DNA from: Erysipelotrichaceae bacterium
Lineage (GTDB): Bacteria > Bacillota_I > Bacilli_A > Erysipelotrichales > Erysipelotrichaceae
DNA: 64,000 nucleotides
Direction of reading: 5' to 3'
NCBI GenBank assembly: GCA_017428765.1
Contig: JAFRQF010000011.1
Coordinates: 62,001-126,000, forward strand
Shown: positions 51,585-59,401 of the stretch, piece after piece
Layout: every line of letters begins with the position of its first letter
Position numbering within the stretch: position 1 is the stretch's first letter
Notes under the pieces: generated by a model
The model's database searches: none
What the model was told of the DNA's origin: nothing
Seen by the model: only the letters and a program-made list of their open reading frames with translations
Position numbers and translations under genes: made by a program

Positions 51585-52589
51585 ATGGACAAAAAGGAAC
51601 TTATTAAAAAATATTGGTTCATTGGCGTCGTCGCTGTCGCCTTGCTCGTTTTTGTCGGGATCTATGCTGCAGATGCATATAAAAATAGAGAGATCGTAGT
51701 AAATAACAAACAGATCGACGGCAAGTATGTCGCTTATACCCTGGATGGAGAACCTGTCTATGCGGATGACCTGTATGCTTCTCTTTATGAAAAAAGCGGT
51801 GTCTCGCAAGCAGTCGTCGCTTATGAACGTGCCATCTTCAACGAAGGTTATGAGACCACGGAAGAGATGAACACCAACGCGACCAATTCCGCTGCCAGCA
51901 TCCTCTCCCGCTATTCGGAAGACTATGTCCTGGATTCGCTCAAGGCCATGGGCTACACCGGCGGTATCGATGATCTGAAGCAGTACTACATCGATGCGCA
52001 GAAGCAGGAAATGCTGATCAAGGACTATGTTGCCGCAAATGCCGATACTTATCTGACAGATTCCATCGGTACCAACGGTCGTCTGATCTATCACATCTTG
52101 GTCAAGTGCGATACGACTCCGGTCAAGGATGAAAACGACAACATCATCGGTTATGAAGCAAATCCGACCGATGAGCAGAAGGAAAAGCTCACGCAGATCC
52201 AGGATGCTCTCGCTGATGCGAACAACACGTTCGAATATGTCGCTTACATGTATTCGGATGATTCCTCTTCTTCCAATGGCGGCTATATCGGCATGATCAA
52301 CGAAGAAAACAAAGCTAATTATGATCAGTTCTTCGCAGATGCTTCCCTTGCCCTTGCGGAAGGCGAAGTTTCCGAACCGGTCGTTTCCCAATTCGGATAC
52401 CACATCATCAAGAACGTTGCAATGAGTCAGGAAGCTCTGTTAAATGATTACTACTATATTGCAAGTCTTCAAAGCACCTATCCGACGATGGCGATCAAGG
52501 CCATTATGGAAAAAGGCACGGAGCTCGGCTTTGAGATCAAAGATGAAGATCTGAAAGCACAGATCGAAGCTCAGCTGGAGGAAAACTAG
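51585..52589 (+). CDS. PrsA-like parvulin-type foldase, membrane anchored
   Basis: Predicted extracytoplasmic peptidyl-prolyl isomerase that helps secreted proteins fold. One N-terminal transmembrane segment (about residues 11-29) has no lipobox Cys, so it is anchored by the helix. The parvulin domain (about 165-280) shows YHILVKCDTTP, FEYVAYMYSDDSSSSNGGYIGMI and VSEPVVSQFGYHIIKN. The 334-residue length suits the PrsA/SurA family. It lies one base before a second foldase-like gene and has its own promoter. Confidence 0.85.
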   Translation: MDKKELIKKYWFIGVVAVALLVFVGIYAADAYKNREIVVNNKQIDGKYVAYTLDGEPVYADDLYASLYEKSGVSQAVVAYERAIFNEGYETTEEMNTNATNSAASILSRYSEDYVLDSLKAMGYTGGIDDLKQYYIDAQKQEMLIKDYVAANADTYLTDSIGTNGRLIYHILVKCDTTPVKDENDNIIGYEANPTDEQKEKLTQIQDALADANNTFEYVAYMYSDDSSSSNGGYIGMINEENKANYDQFFADASLALAEGEVSEPVVSQFGYHIIKNVAMSQEALLNDYYYIASLQSTYPTMAIKAIMEKGTELGFEIKDEDLKAQIEAQLEEN

Positions 52590-52590
52590 T

Positions 52591-53460
52591 ATGAAAAAAA
52601 TCATTGTCACTCTGTTTGCCCTGCTCTTGCTGGCGGGCTGCTCGAACGCAAATCATTATTCCTCATTATCCGATGGTGATGATGTCATCTTCACCGGACC
52701 GAATATGAGCTATACGAAAAACGACTTATATAAGTCCTTGAAAGTTTCCGGCGAAGAAGCGATCGCTTCCGATATCATCGACCAGATCGCATTAAAGCTT
52801 GAAGGCATCGATATGGAATCCATCAACGCGCAAGCCGATGAACTTATCGAAACTTACAAATCATTAGGCTATGAGTCCTATATCATCTCTGCCTACGGAT
52901 CTTTGGATGCCTACAGGAAATCCTATGTTTCCACCCTTCTGTTATCGGAACTTTCCAAAGAATATGTCAATCAGAAATTCGATGAACTCTCCGCAGAAAA
53001 GAAACCGGTAAAAATGCAGATGGCAAGCTTCGCTAACGAAGAGGATGCCAAGAAGTGCATCGAAGATGTAAACAACGGTTCGACCTTCGATATGGCTGCC
53101 GTCAACAACGGTGCAGCGAATGCTCCGCAAAGCGCAGTTTATACGGATGATGATTCTTCGCTCGCTTACGAAGTAAAGGATTATCTCAATTCCACGGAAA
53201 CGACAGGTCTTTCCACGATCATCGTCTCTGCGAAATCTGCACAGGATGCCAACGGCAACATTACCGAGAACAATACCTACTATGTATTGAACATCGAATC
53301 CAGAAATGTAGAAGAATTCAAGGATGAATTCGTCGATCTTCTTGCAGCGACCGTCTCATCCGATGATGTCAGAAACCACTTCCTGGGAACTCATGAGATC
53401 GAATTCTTCGATCAGGATCTCTACGAGATCATGACTGCCGCTTACGAGGTATTGAAATAA
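52591..53460 (+). CDS. PrsA-like lipoprotein with divergent isomerase domain
   Basis: A 289-residue lipoprotein. The signal peptide MKKIIVTLFALLLLAGC has lipobox LAGC with Cys17. The rest has the helical chaperone-like arrangement of PrsA. The parvulin-like part (KKPVKMQMASFANEEDAKKCIEDVNNGSTFDMAAV) lacks the conserved histidines and the GGxLG segment, so it may be a chaperone without isomerase activity. It follows the preceding foldase by one base and overlaps the HIT gene by one (TAATG). Confidence 0.78.
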   Translation: MKKIIVTLFALLLLAGCSNANHYSSLSDGDDVIFTGPNMSYTKNDLYKSLKVSGEEAIASDIIDQIALKLEGIDMESINAQADELIETYKSLGYESYIISAYGSLDAYRKSYVSTLLLSELSKEYVNQKFDELSAEKKPVKMQMASFANEEDAKKCIEDVNNGSTFDMAAVNNGAANAPQSAVYTDDDSSLAYEVKDYLNSTETTGLSTIIVSAKSAQDANGNITENNTYYVLNIESRNVEEFKDEFVDLLAATVSSDDVRNHFLGTHEIEFFDQDLYEIMTAAYEVLK

Positions 53461-53855
53461 TGTGCATCTTCTGTTCGATCATCGAAGGAAACATTCCTTC
53501 CAAGAAAGTATATGAAGATGATGAGATCCTTGCGATCCTTGACATCTCCCAGACGACCAAAGGTCATACTCTGGTGATGCCGAAGAAACACTACGAAAAT
53601 TTCCTTGAAATGCCTGCCGAAGAATTTGGCAGACTGATGGAAAAAACAAAGGATATCGCAGCCAGAGTCGTGAACAATCTTCACGCCAACGGATGCAATA
53701 TCCTGATCAATACGAATGAAGTTGCGGGACAGACCGTGATGCATACGCATGTACACATCATCCCCCGCTATGATGAAAATGATTCGATCAGCATTCAGTT
53801 CAATGAAAACAAACTGGATCTTGATGAAGTATTGAAACAGATAAACCAGGATTAA
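53460..53855 (+). CDS. HIT-family nucleotide hydrolase
   Basis: A 131-residue histidine-triad protein of the HINT/Hit branch, expected to hydrolyse nucleoside phosphoramidates or dinucleotides. The N-terminal CIFCSIIEGNIPSKKVYEDD includes the CxxC pair common in Bacillota. The triad is HTHVHIIPR near residue 97. It is the third gene of the foldase operon. In B. subtilis hit is next to prsA too. It ends NQD-stop inside a palindrome shared with the convergent ymdB. Confidence 0.94.
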   Translation: MCIFCSIIEGNIPSKKVYEDDEILAILDISQTTKGHTLVMPKKHYENFLEMPAEEFGRLMEKTKDIAARVVNNLHANGCNILINTNEVAGQTVMHTHVHIIPRYDENDSISIQFNENKLDLDEVLKQINQD

Positions 53856-53871
53856 TCCTGGTTTTCTTTTG
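53843..53871. terminator. Bidirectional terminator with shared stop codons in the loop
   Basis: Nine-base stem AAACCAGGA / TCCTGGTTT around TTAA. The loop gives TAA to the HIT gene (53853-53855) on the plus strand and TAA to ymdB (53854-53852) on the minus strand. TTTTCTTTT follows on the plus side and TTTATC on the minus side. Confidence 0.92.
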
Positions 53872-54646
53872 GTCTGATCTGTATCCTTTCGATGGATACA
53901 GGTGTTTTTGTCTTATCATCGATATCGATGAGCACTCCGCAGAAGATGGCCGGACCTTCGGCGATCGTATAGCGGGTCGGCTGCTTGTTGATATGAAACT
54001 GTATGGTCTCATCCACATCTCTGCCGATGATCGAATCATATGCGCCGCACATGCCCGAATCCGTGATGAAGGCACAGCCGTTGATGATGGCCTCATCTGC
54101 GGTCTGAACGTGCGTATGCGTGCCGATAACGACTTTCGCATAGTCACAGAAGTATTCGGCAAAAAGACGTTTCTCTGCCGTCGTTTCCGCATGCAGATCG
54201 ACAAAATAGAAGTCAGGCTTCAGGTTCTTTGTCTGTTCGAGGACTTCTATGAAGGCCGAAGGCGCATCCATGGACGATTCTCCGATCAGAATGTTTCCCA
54301 AGATATTGGTAAGAATGAAGCGTATCCCGCCGAATTCGATCAGCTTATAGTAATTATCACTGCTTCGTTTGATGTGATTGTATGGCACGACGAGCTTATC
54401 CATCTCCGCCATGTGATCGTTGATCTCGGCTTTGGAATAGGTATGATTGCCCATCGTGATGTAATCGATGCCTTGGGCAAGGAACTGTTTGTAGATCTTA
54501 TAGGTGATCCCTTTGCCATGGGCTGCATTTTCCCCGTTTGCGATGATGAGATCTGCTTTATATCGTTCTTTCAGAGAATATAAAAGCGAAGAGACGATGT
54601 CTCTTCCGCTTTTTCCTACGATATCTCCGATAAATAATATCCTCAT
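53852..54646 (-). CDS. ymdB: YmdB-family metallophosphodiesterase
   Basis: Calcineurin-like phosphodiesterase (DR1281/YmdB) that hydrolyses 2',3'-cyclic mononucleotides and influences biofilm or motility gene expression in B. subtilis. Motifs: RILFIGDIVGKSGRDIV, NGENAAHGKGITYKIYKQFLAQGIDYITMGNHT near 38-70, DLHAETTAEKR near 150 and VIGTHTHVQTAD near 173. The 264-residue length is normal. It overlaps the rny stop by one base, keeping the conserved rny-ymdB pair. It overlaps the convergent HIT gene by four bases. Confidence 0.94.
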   Translation of the reverse strand: MRILFIGDIVGKSGRDIVSSLLYSLKERYKADLIIANGENAAHGKGITYKIYKQFLAQGIDYITMGNHTYSKAEINDHMAEMDKLVVPYNHIKRSSDNYYKLIEFGGIRFILTNILGNILIGESSMDAPSAFIEVLEQTKNLKPDFYFVDLHAETTAEKRLFAEYFCDYAKVVIGTHTHVQTADEAIINGCAFITDSGMCGAYDSIIGRDVDETIQFHINKQPTRYTIAEGPAIFCGVLIDIDDKTKTPVSIERIQIRPKENQD

Positions 54647-56190
54647 TATTTTGCTGTTTCCTGAGCTCTCATTTCACGGATGACCGTTACTTTGATCTGT
54701 CCAGGATAAGTGAGTTCGTTTTCGATACGCTCTTTGATCGCTCTGGCGATCATCGTACACTTGTTATCATCGACCTTTTCAGGGACGACCATGACTCTGA
54801 CTTCCCTGCCGGCCTGGATTGCATATGCCTTTTCGACACCGTCGAAATCGCTGGCGATCTTTTCCAATGATTCAAGTCGGTTGATGTAGTTTTCAATGCC
54901 TTCGTATCTTGCGCCTGGTCTTGCGGCAGAAAGCGTATCTGCGGCAGCGACCAGATTGGAGATCAGGTTGTCAGCCGGCACATCGCCGTGATGCGATTCG
55001 ATCGCATTGATGACTTCTTTTCTTTCGCCGTATTTCTTGGCAAGTTTCGCACCGAGTTCGACATGTGTGCCTTCCTGTTCGAAGTCAACTGCCTTACCGA
55101 TGTCATGCAGAAGACCTGCACGTTTGGCCAGGTTCTGGTTGAGTCCGAGCTCAGCTGCCATCATACCGGCAAAGGATGCCACTTCGATGGAATGCTCCAG
55201 ACCGTTCTGGCCATAGGAATATCTGTATCTCATTCTGCCGATCAGTTTGACGAGTTCCTTGTCGATCTTGCCGATCTGCAGCTTGAAGCAGGCATCTTCA
55301 CCATACTTCTGGATATTGCGGTTCATTTCCTTCGTCGTCTTTTCAACGACATCTTCGATCCTGCCCGGCTGGATACGGCCGTCTCTGATCAGAGTTTCCA
55401 GTGATAATCTGGCGATCTCTCTGCGGATCGGATCGAAGCATGAAACAGTGATCGCTTCCGGTGTATCATCGATGATCAGGTCGACACCTGTCGCCTGTTC
55501 GATCGCACGGATGTTTCTGCCTTCTCTGCCGATGATCCTGCCCTTCATTTCTTCCGAAGGAAGCGCAACGACAGAAACCGTACGTTCCAATGTTTCATCC
55601 TGAGAATATCTCTGAATGGCTGTTGCGATGATCTCTCTGGCGTTTTCAGCTGCTGTTTCTTTCGCTTCTTCCTCTTTTTCGCGGATGTAAGCGGCAACTT
55701 CATCAGCCATCTTCGATTCGACAACTTCCATCAGTTCGGAACGCGCTTCCTCTTTGGACATGTTGGATACACGCTCTAAAATTGCAATCTGACCGTCGAT
55801 CCTGGATTGCAGTTCTTCTTCCATTTTATCTAGTTGAGCAGCTTTATCTTCTGCTTTTCTTAGCTTTTCATCTAATTTACGCTCTTTTTGTGTTAAATTC
55901 TCATCACGGAAATTCAAAGAATCTTCTCTTCTCTGAAGCTTGTTTTCGTGGTCCTGGACCTCGCTTCTTTTTTCTTTGATCTCCTTTTCAGCCTGCAGTT
56001 TCAGATCATAGACCTGTGTCTTACCATCCAAAACGGCTTGTTTAACAGTGTTTTTAGCTTGATTATTTGCTTCATCTAAGATTTTCTGAGCTTCTTTCTT
56101 GGCGTTCTTGCCGACAGCAGAGTTATACAGCAAGACCAAGGCAGCCCCCACAACTAATCCGATAAAAATGGAAAGTACATTAAATTCCAT
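54646..56190 (-). CDS. rny: Ribonuclease Y
   Basis: Membrane-anchored endoribonuclease that starts mRNA decay. An N-terminal transmembrane helix (about residues 5-23), a long coiled coil (about 30-180), a KH domain ([35 protein letters not shown], about 206-240) and an HD domain with [17 protein letters not shown] near 357 are present. The C-terminus ends in the conserved [16 protein letters not shown] block. The 514-residue length is typical. GGAGG lies seven bases upstream. Confidence 0.97.
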   Translation of the reverse strand: MEFNVLSIFIGLVVGAALVLLYNSAVGKNAKKEAQKILDEANNQAKNTVKQAVLDGKTQVYDLKLQAEKEIKEKRSEVQDHENKLQRREDSLNFRDENLTQKERKLDEKLRKAEDKAAQLDKMEEELQSRIDGQIAILERVSNMSKEEARSELMEVVESKMADEVAAYIREKEEEAKETAAENAREIIATAIQRYSQDETLERTVSVVALPSEEMKGRIIGREGRNIRAIEQATGVDLIIDDTPEAITVSCFDPIRREIARLSLETLIRDGRIQPGRIEDVVEKTTKEMNRNIQKYGEDACFKLQIGKIDKELVKLIGRMRYRYSYGQNGLEHSIEVASFAGMMAAELGLNQNLAKRAGLLHDIGKAVDFEQEGTHVELGAKLAKKYGERKEVINAIESHHGDVPADNLISNLVAAADTLSAARPGARYEGIENYINRLESLEKIASDFDGVEKAYAIQAGREVRVMVVPEKVDDNKCTMIARAIKERIENELTYPGQIKVTVIREMRAQETAK

Positions 56191-56299
56191 ATGTATACCT
56201 CCATTTCGTAACTAAATTACAGGTTTTTAACCCTTTAAATTGTACTATATTAGACTGTTTTGCACAACCTCAAGTTATCTGCGGCTTATCCTTGCAATA

Positions 56300-56332
56300 A
56301 GAAAAAAGATGAGGCATCAGTCCTCATCTTTC
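56300..56332 (-). terminator. recA terminator with stop codon in the loop
   Basis: On the minus strand AAAGATGAGG / CCTCATCTTT with loop ACTGATG holding the recA TGA, followed by TTTTTT. Confidence 0.92.
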
Positions 56333-57345
56333 GCAAACATTTTTTCTTTGATCTGCTGGGTGATCGCTTCATCGATCTGCGGATTTGCCTGCAGATAAGC
56401 TCTTACGGCATCGGAACCCTGACCGATCTTTTCGCCATTATAAGCGTACCAGGAACCGGATTTTTCGATGATGCCAAGTTCGACGCCCAGATTGATGACT
56501 TCGGATAAGTGGGAGATGCCTTCGCCGTAATAGATCTCGACCTGACAGGTCTTGAATGGCGGAGCGACCTTGTTTTTGACGACTTTGACATTGACTTTGT
56601 TGCCGATGACTTCCTGACCGTTTTTGATCGCTTCGGATTTTCTGACTTCGATACGGATCGTCGCATAGAATTTCAAAGCACGGCCGCCGGTCGTCGTTTC
56701 CGGATTTCCGAACATGACGCCGACCTTTTCTCTGAGCTGGTTGATGAAGATCGTCGTACAGGAGTTGGCATTCATCGCACCGGCAAGCTTACGCATCGCC
56801 TTGGACATGAGTCTGGCATGAAGACCGATATTGGAATCACCCATCTCGCCATCCAGTTCCGCCTGCGGGACAAGTGCGGCGACCGAGTCGACGACGATCA
56901 GATCGATCGCACCGGACTTGATCAGCACTTCAGCGATCTCAAGAGCCTGTTCACCGGAATCCGGCTGGGAAAGGATCAGTTCATCGACATCGACACCTAA
57001 TGCTTTGGCGTATCTTGGGTCGATGGCATGTTCCGCATCGATGAATGCGGCTTTGCCGCCGCCCTTCTGACATTCGGCGATGGCCTGAAGTGCCAGTGTC
57101 GTCTTACCGGAAGATTCCGGACCGTAGATCTCGATGATCCTGCCTTTCGGAAGACCGCCTACGCCTAAGGCATAGTCGATCGCCAACGAACCGGTAGAGA
57201 TGGCATCGACATCGACATCGGCGTGTTCGCCGAGCCTCATGATCGAACCTTTTCCGTATTGTTTTTCTATCGCTTTAAGAGCTTCATTCAGTAATTGTTC
57301 TTTTTTATCTTTTGTAATTTCGCTGACTTCTTCTTTCTTAGCCAT
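56317..57345 (-). CDS. recA: Recombinase RecA
   Basis: Strand-exchange ATPase for homologous recombination and SOS induction. Walker [10 protein letters not shown] is near residue 75, Walker [11 protein letters not shown] near 148, and the L1/L2 regions include [13 protein letters not shown] and [15 protein letters not shown]. The C-terminus is acidic (AKDED). The 342-residue length is normal. GGAGG precedes the ATG. I find no LexA-type operator (GAACnnnnGTTC) upstream. cinA, often between pgsA and recA, is absent here. Confidence 0.98.
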   Translation of the reverse strand: MAKKEEVSEITKDKKEQLLNEALKAIEKQYGKGSIMRLGEHADVDVDAISTGSLAIDYALGVGGLPKGRIIEIYGPESSGKTTLALQAIAECQKGGGKAAFIDAEHAIDPRYAKALGVDVDELILSQPDSGEQALEIAEVLIKSGAIDLIVVDSVAALVPQAELDGEMGDSNIGLHARLMSKAMRKLAGAMNANSCTTIFINQLREKVGVMFGNPETTTGGRALKFYATIRIEVRKSEAIKNGQEVIGNKVNVKVVKNKVAPPFKTCQVEIYYGEGISHLSEVINLGVELGIIEKSGSWYAYNGEKIGQGSDAVRAYLQANPQIDEAITQQIKEKMFAKDED

Positions 57346-57390
57346 GAAATATACCTCCTAATACATTATTTGTAAAAAATCGGCCGATAC

Positions 57391-57984
57391 CTACATCGAT
57401 TCGAAAATAAAATCTTTTACCTGCATGAAATACGAGTATCCGCCGGCCACGGAAATGAATGTCGTGAACCAGATCAGGACCTCATCCATCGGGATGTACC
57501 ACATCTCAAACGGGAAATTGTTCATCAGGATAAGGACGATCGTGATCATCTGCAGGAACGTCTTGAGCTTTCCAAGCATGCCGGCAGAAACGACGACGCC
57601 CTTCTGTGCCGCCAGCATGCGGCAGCCATCGACAACGATATCTCTCAATATCATAAGGATGCAGCAGACAAGCGGGATCAGATGCTTGTAAGAAAGGATG
57701 AGCAGCATCATGTTGACCAGAAGCTTGTCGGCGATCGGATCGGCGAATTTGCCGAACGTCGTGACCAGATTGTTCTTTCTGGCGATATTGCCGTCAAGAT
57801 AATCGGTGAAAGATGCGATGGCAAATAATGCGGCAACGATCACATTGAGATACGGAATGGAAACATTTCCAACAGTAAAACTGCCGATTTCCGTTCCCGT
57901 TTCAGAGTATGGAAAGAGCCATACCAGGGCAACGATCGGCACAAGAACGATTCTGAATAAAGTTAATTTGTTTGGTAGATTCAT
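57391..57984 (-). CDS. pgsA: CDP-diacylglycerol-glycerol-3-phosphate 3-phosphatidyltransferase
   Basis: Makes phosphatidylglycerol phosphate for membrane phospholipid. The CDP-alcohol phosphotransferase motif is complete: DYLDGNIARKNNLVTTFGKFADPIADK (about residues 62-88), with all four aspartates. About five to six transmembrane helices are visible in 197 residues. An extended -10 TGCTAAAAT ends six bases before the ATG with no ribosome-binding site, and a TTGTGA lies 16 bases upstream of it. It precedes recA. Confidence 0.94.
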   Translation of the reverse strand: MNLPNKLTLFRIVLVPIVALVWLFPYSETGTEIGSFTVGNVSIPYLNVIVAALFAIASFTDYLDGNIARKNNLVTTFGKFADPIADKLLVNMMLLILSYKHLIPLVCCILMILRDIVVDGCRMLAAQKGVVVSAGMLGKLKTFLQMITIVLILMNNFPFEMWYIPMDEVLIWFTTFISVAGGYSYFMQVKDFIFESM

Positions 57985-58018
57985 AAAACTATTTTAGCAC
58001 ACTATCTTTCATTCACAA
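57985..58018 (-). promoter_or_regulatory. pgsA promoter, predicted leaderless
   Basis: TTGTGA, 16 bases, then TAAAAT (57996-57991) with the extended TGC. Exactly six bases separate it from the ATG. Confidence 0.6.
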
Positions 58019-58051
58019 TTATACAAAAGCTTGATTAAATTTCAAGTAAGA

Positions 58052-58082
58052 TGATAAAGAGAAAAGACCCTCAGGTCTTTTG
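58052..58082 (-). terminator. rnpB terminator
   Basis: Eight-base stem AAAAGACC / GGTCTTTT and TCTCTTTATC on the minus strand, six bases beyond the predicted 3' end of the RNase P RNA. Confidence 0.82.
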
Positions 58083-58086
58083 GAAA

Positions 58087-58418
58087 ATAACATCGAATAA
58101 GCCATGTTCTGTACTGGACAATCATTTATCTGCACGATGTGCCCCGCAAATCACTTCATTTCGTTATTGCAGGTTCCCCTACCAAATTTGGGTTTCTCGC
58201 TTATGGGGTTTATCACGTTCCACCTGTACATTTCTGCACAGCTCGTCTCTTTGACACTTTTACAGGCTGTTTCCATGGATCGCTCTTTAGGAAACGCGCC
58301 AGCCGTCAGCCGCAAGGCTGCCCAAGCTTATTGTTTGACTTGGCATAATCACTACATCCGTCGCAGGATGTGCGAGCATGGACTTTCCTCTGAATGTTCA
58401 GCGATTGTCTGGATGTTA
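58087..58418 (-). ncRNA. rnpB: RNase P RNA (type B)
   Basis: Catalytic RNA that trims tRNA 5' ends. Hallmarks on the minus strand: GAGGAAAGTCCATGCTCGCAC near the 5' end, GTGGAACGTGATAAACCCC, GCGAGAAACCCAAATTTGGTAGGGGAACC and, near the 3' end, AGAACATGGCTTATTCG. The P1 helix is closed by TAACATC (5') and GATGTTA (3'). At about 330 bases it is shorter than the ~400 of B. subtilis. The 5' strand of P1 includes the gpsB stop codon. gpsB-rnpB adjacency is common in Bacillota. Confidence 0.92.
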
Positions 58419-58730
58419 CTTTTTGTAAACTAATTCTTCGAGTCTAGAAAGTCTCTTTAAAACGTCAACGGAACTGTAGGATGTCGTATTGGAAAGATCG
58501 AATGCCATCTTTCTGCCTTCCAGTTCGATATTCTTGGCAGTCAGATCCTTGACCTGGTTCTGTAATGCAGAAACAGCATCGAGAAGCTGCTGGATGTTCT
58601 CTTCCATGATCTGGTAGTCTTCCAGGACACTGTCAAGGAACGAGTCGACTTCAGCCGGTGAGTAACCTTTGAAATCGATATTGAACTCTTTATTGAGAAT
58701 TTCTTCCGGGGTGAGGTTGAGTTTTTCCAT
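58416..58730 (-). CDS. gpsB: Cell-cycle protein GpsB (DivIVA-like)
   Basis: Coordinates PBP1 and the PASTA kinase with the division site. The 104-residue protein has the DivIVA N-terminal domain (LTPEEILNKEFNIDFKGYSPAEVDSFLDSVLEDYQIMEENIQQLLD) and a coiled coil. The C-terminal trimerisation segment is LKRLSRLEELVYKK. I start at the ATG with AAAGGAG upstream; an earlier in-frame start lies in the promoter. Its partners PrkC and class A PBP are encoded in this window. Confidence 0.92.
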   Translation of the reverse strand: MEKLNLTPEEILNKEFNIDFKGYSPAEVDSFLDSVLEDYQIMEENIQQLLDAVSALQNQVKDLTAKNIELEGRKMAFDLSNTTSYSSVDVLKRLSRLEELVYKK

Positions 58731-58747
58731 ATCTATCTCCTTTTTAA

Positions 58748-58812
58748 ATAATAAAACAAAAAAATGGCACAATCAAGCAAACTAGCAATTTACGGTACCA
58801 ATATTATATAAT
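58748..58812. promoter_or_regulatory. Divergent gpsB / recU promoters
   Basis: Minus strand: TTGATT (58776-58771), 17 bases, TATTAT (58753-58748) for gpsB-rnpB. Plus strand: TATAAT (58807-58812) for recU, with a weak -35 (TAGCAA, 58783-58788) and a TAGGTG ribosome-binding site. Confidence 0.65.
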
Positions 58813-58829
58813 AAATTTTAGGTGAAAAT

Positions 58830-59393
58830 ATGAAGTATCCTAACAGCAGCAAAGAATATGTCAGACCGAATATTGGCGCCGGCAATCGAGGCATGTCATT
58901 AGAGGAAGACATAAACAGGAGCAACCGGTATTACCTCACTGAAGATACCGCTGTCATCCACAAAAAGCCTACTCCGATCACGATCGTCAAGGTCGACTAT
59001 CCCAAGCGAAGCGCGGCCAAGATCACGGAGGCATACTTCAAACTTGCTTCAACGACCGATTACAACGGTATCTATAAGGGGAAGTACATCGACTTTGAAG
59101 CAAAGGAATGCGAGTCAAGGACATCGTTTCCGTTTTCATCCATCCACGAACATCAGATAAAACATCTGGAAAGCGTGGAGAAACACGGGGCTATCGCCTT
59201 TATCATAATGCGCTTTGTGTACTATGATAAAGATTATCTTATTAAAGCAAATGAATTCATCGAGTATTACAGATCCTGCAACAGGAAGTCTCTTCCTTTT
59301 GCGTGGGTCGAAGAGCACGGTCATGAGATCCGCAGGACCTTTACCAAGCCGTGTGACTATTTAAGTACTGTAGACAAGGTCTTTGACCTTTAG
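58830..59393 (+). CDS. recU: Holliday junction resolvase RecU
   Basis: Resolves recombination intermediates in Bacillota. The nuclease signature YKGKYIDFEAKE near residue 91, followed by FPFSSIHEHQIKHLESVEKHG, is typical. The 187-residue length is normal for the family. It lies eight bases upstream of the class A PBP gene, as in B. subtilis (recU-ponA). Confidence 0.96.
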   Translation: MKYPNSSKEYVRPNIGAGNRGMSLEEDINRSNRYYLTEDTAVIHKKPTPITIVKVDYPKRSAAKITEAYFKLASTTDYNGIYKGKYIDFEAKECESRTSFPFSSIHEHQIKHLESVEKHGAIAFIIMRFVYYDKDYLIKANEFIEYYRSCNRKSLPFAWVEEHGHEIRRTFTKPCDYLSTVDKVFDL

Positions 59394-59401
59394 GGAGGGT
59401 T

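Noticed and set aside
51555..52403. A 282-codon open frame opposite the PrsA-like gene
   Set aside because: Same cause. The plus-strand gene has a promoter, ribosome-binding site and a foldase domain; the mirror protein is a run of Ile, Asp and Phe.
57346..57390. LexA/SOS box upstream of recA
   Set aside because: No GAACnnnnGTTC-like palindrome between pgsA and recA.
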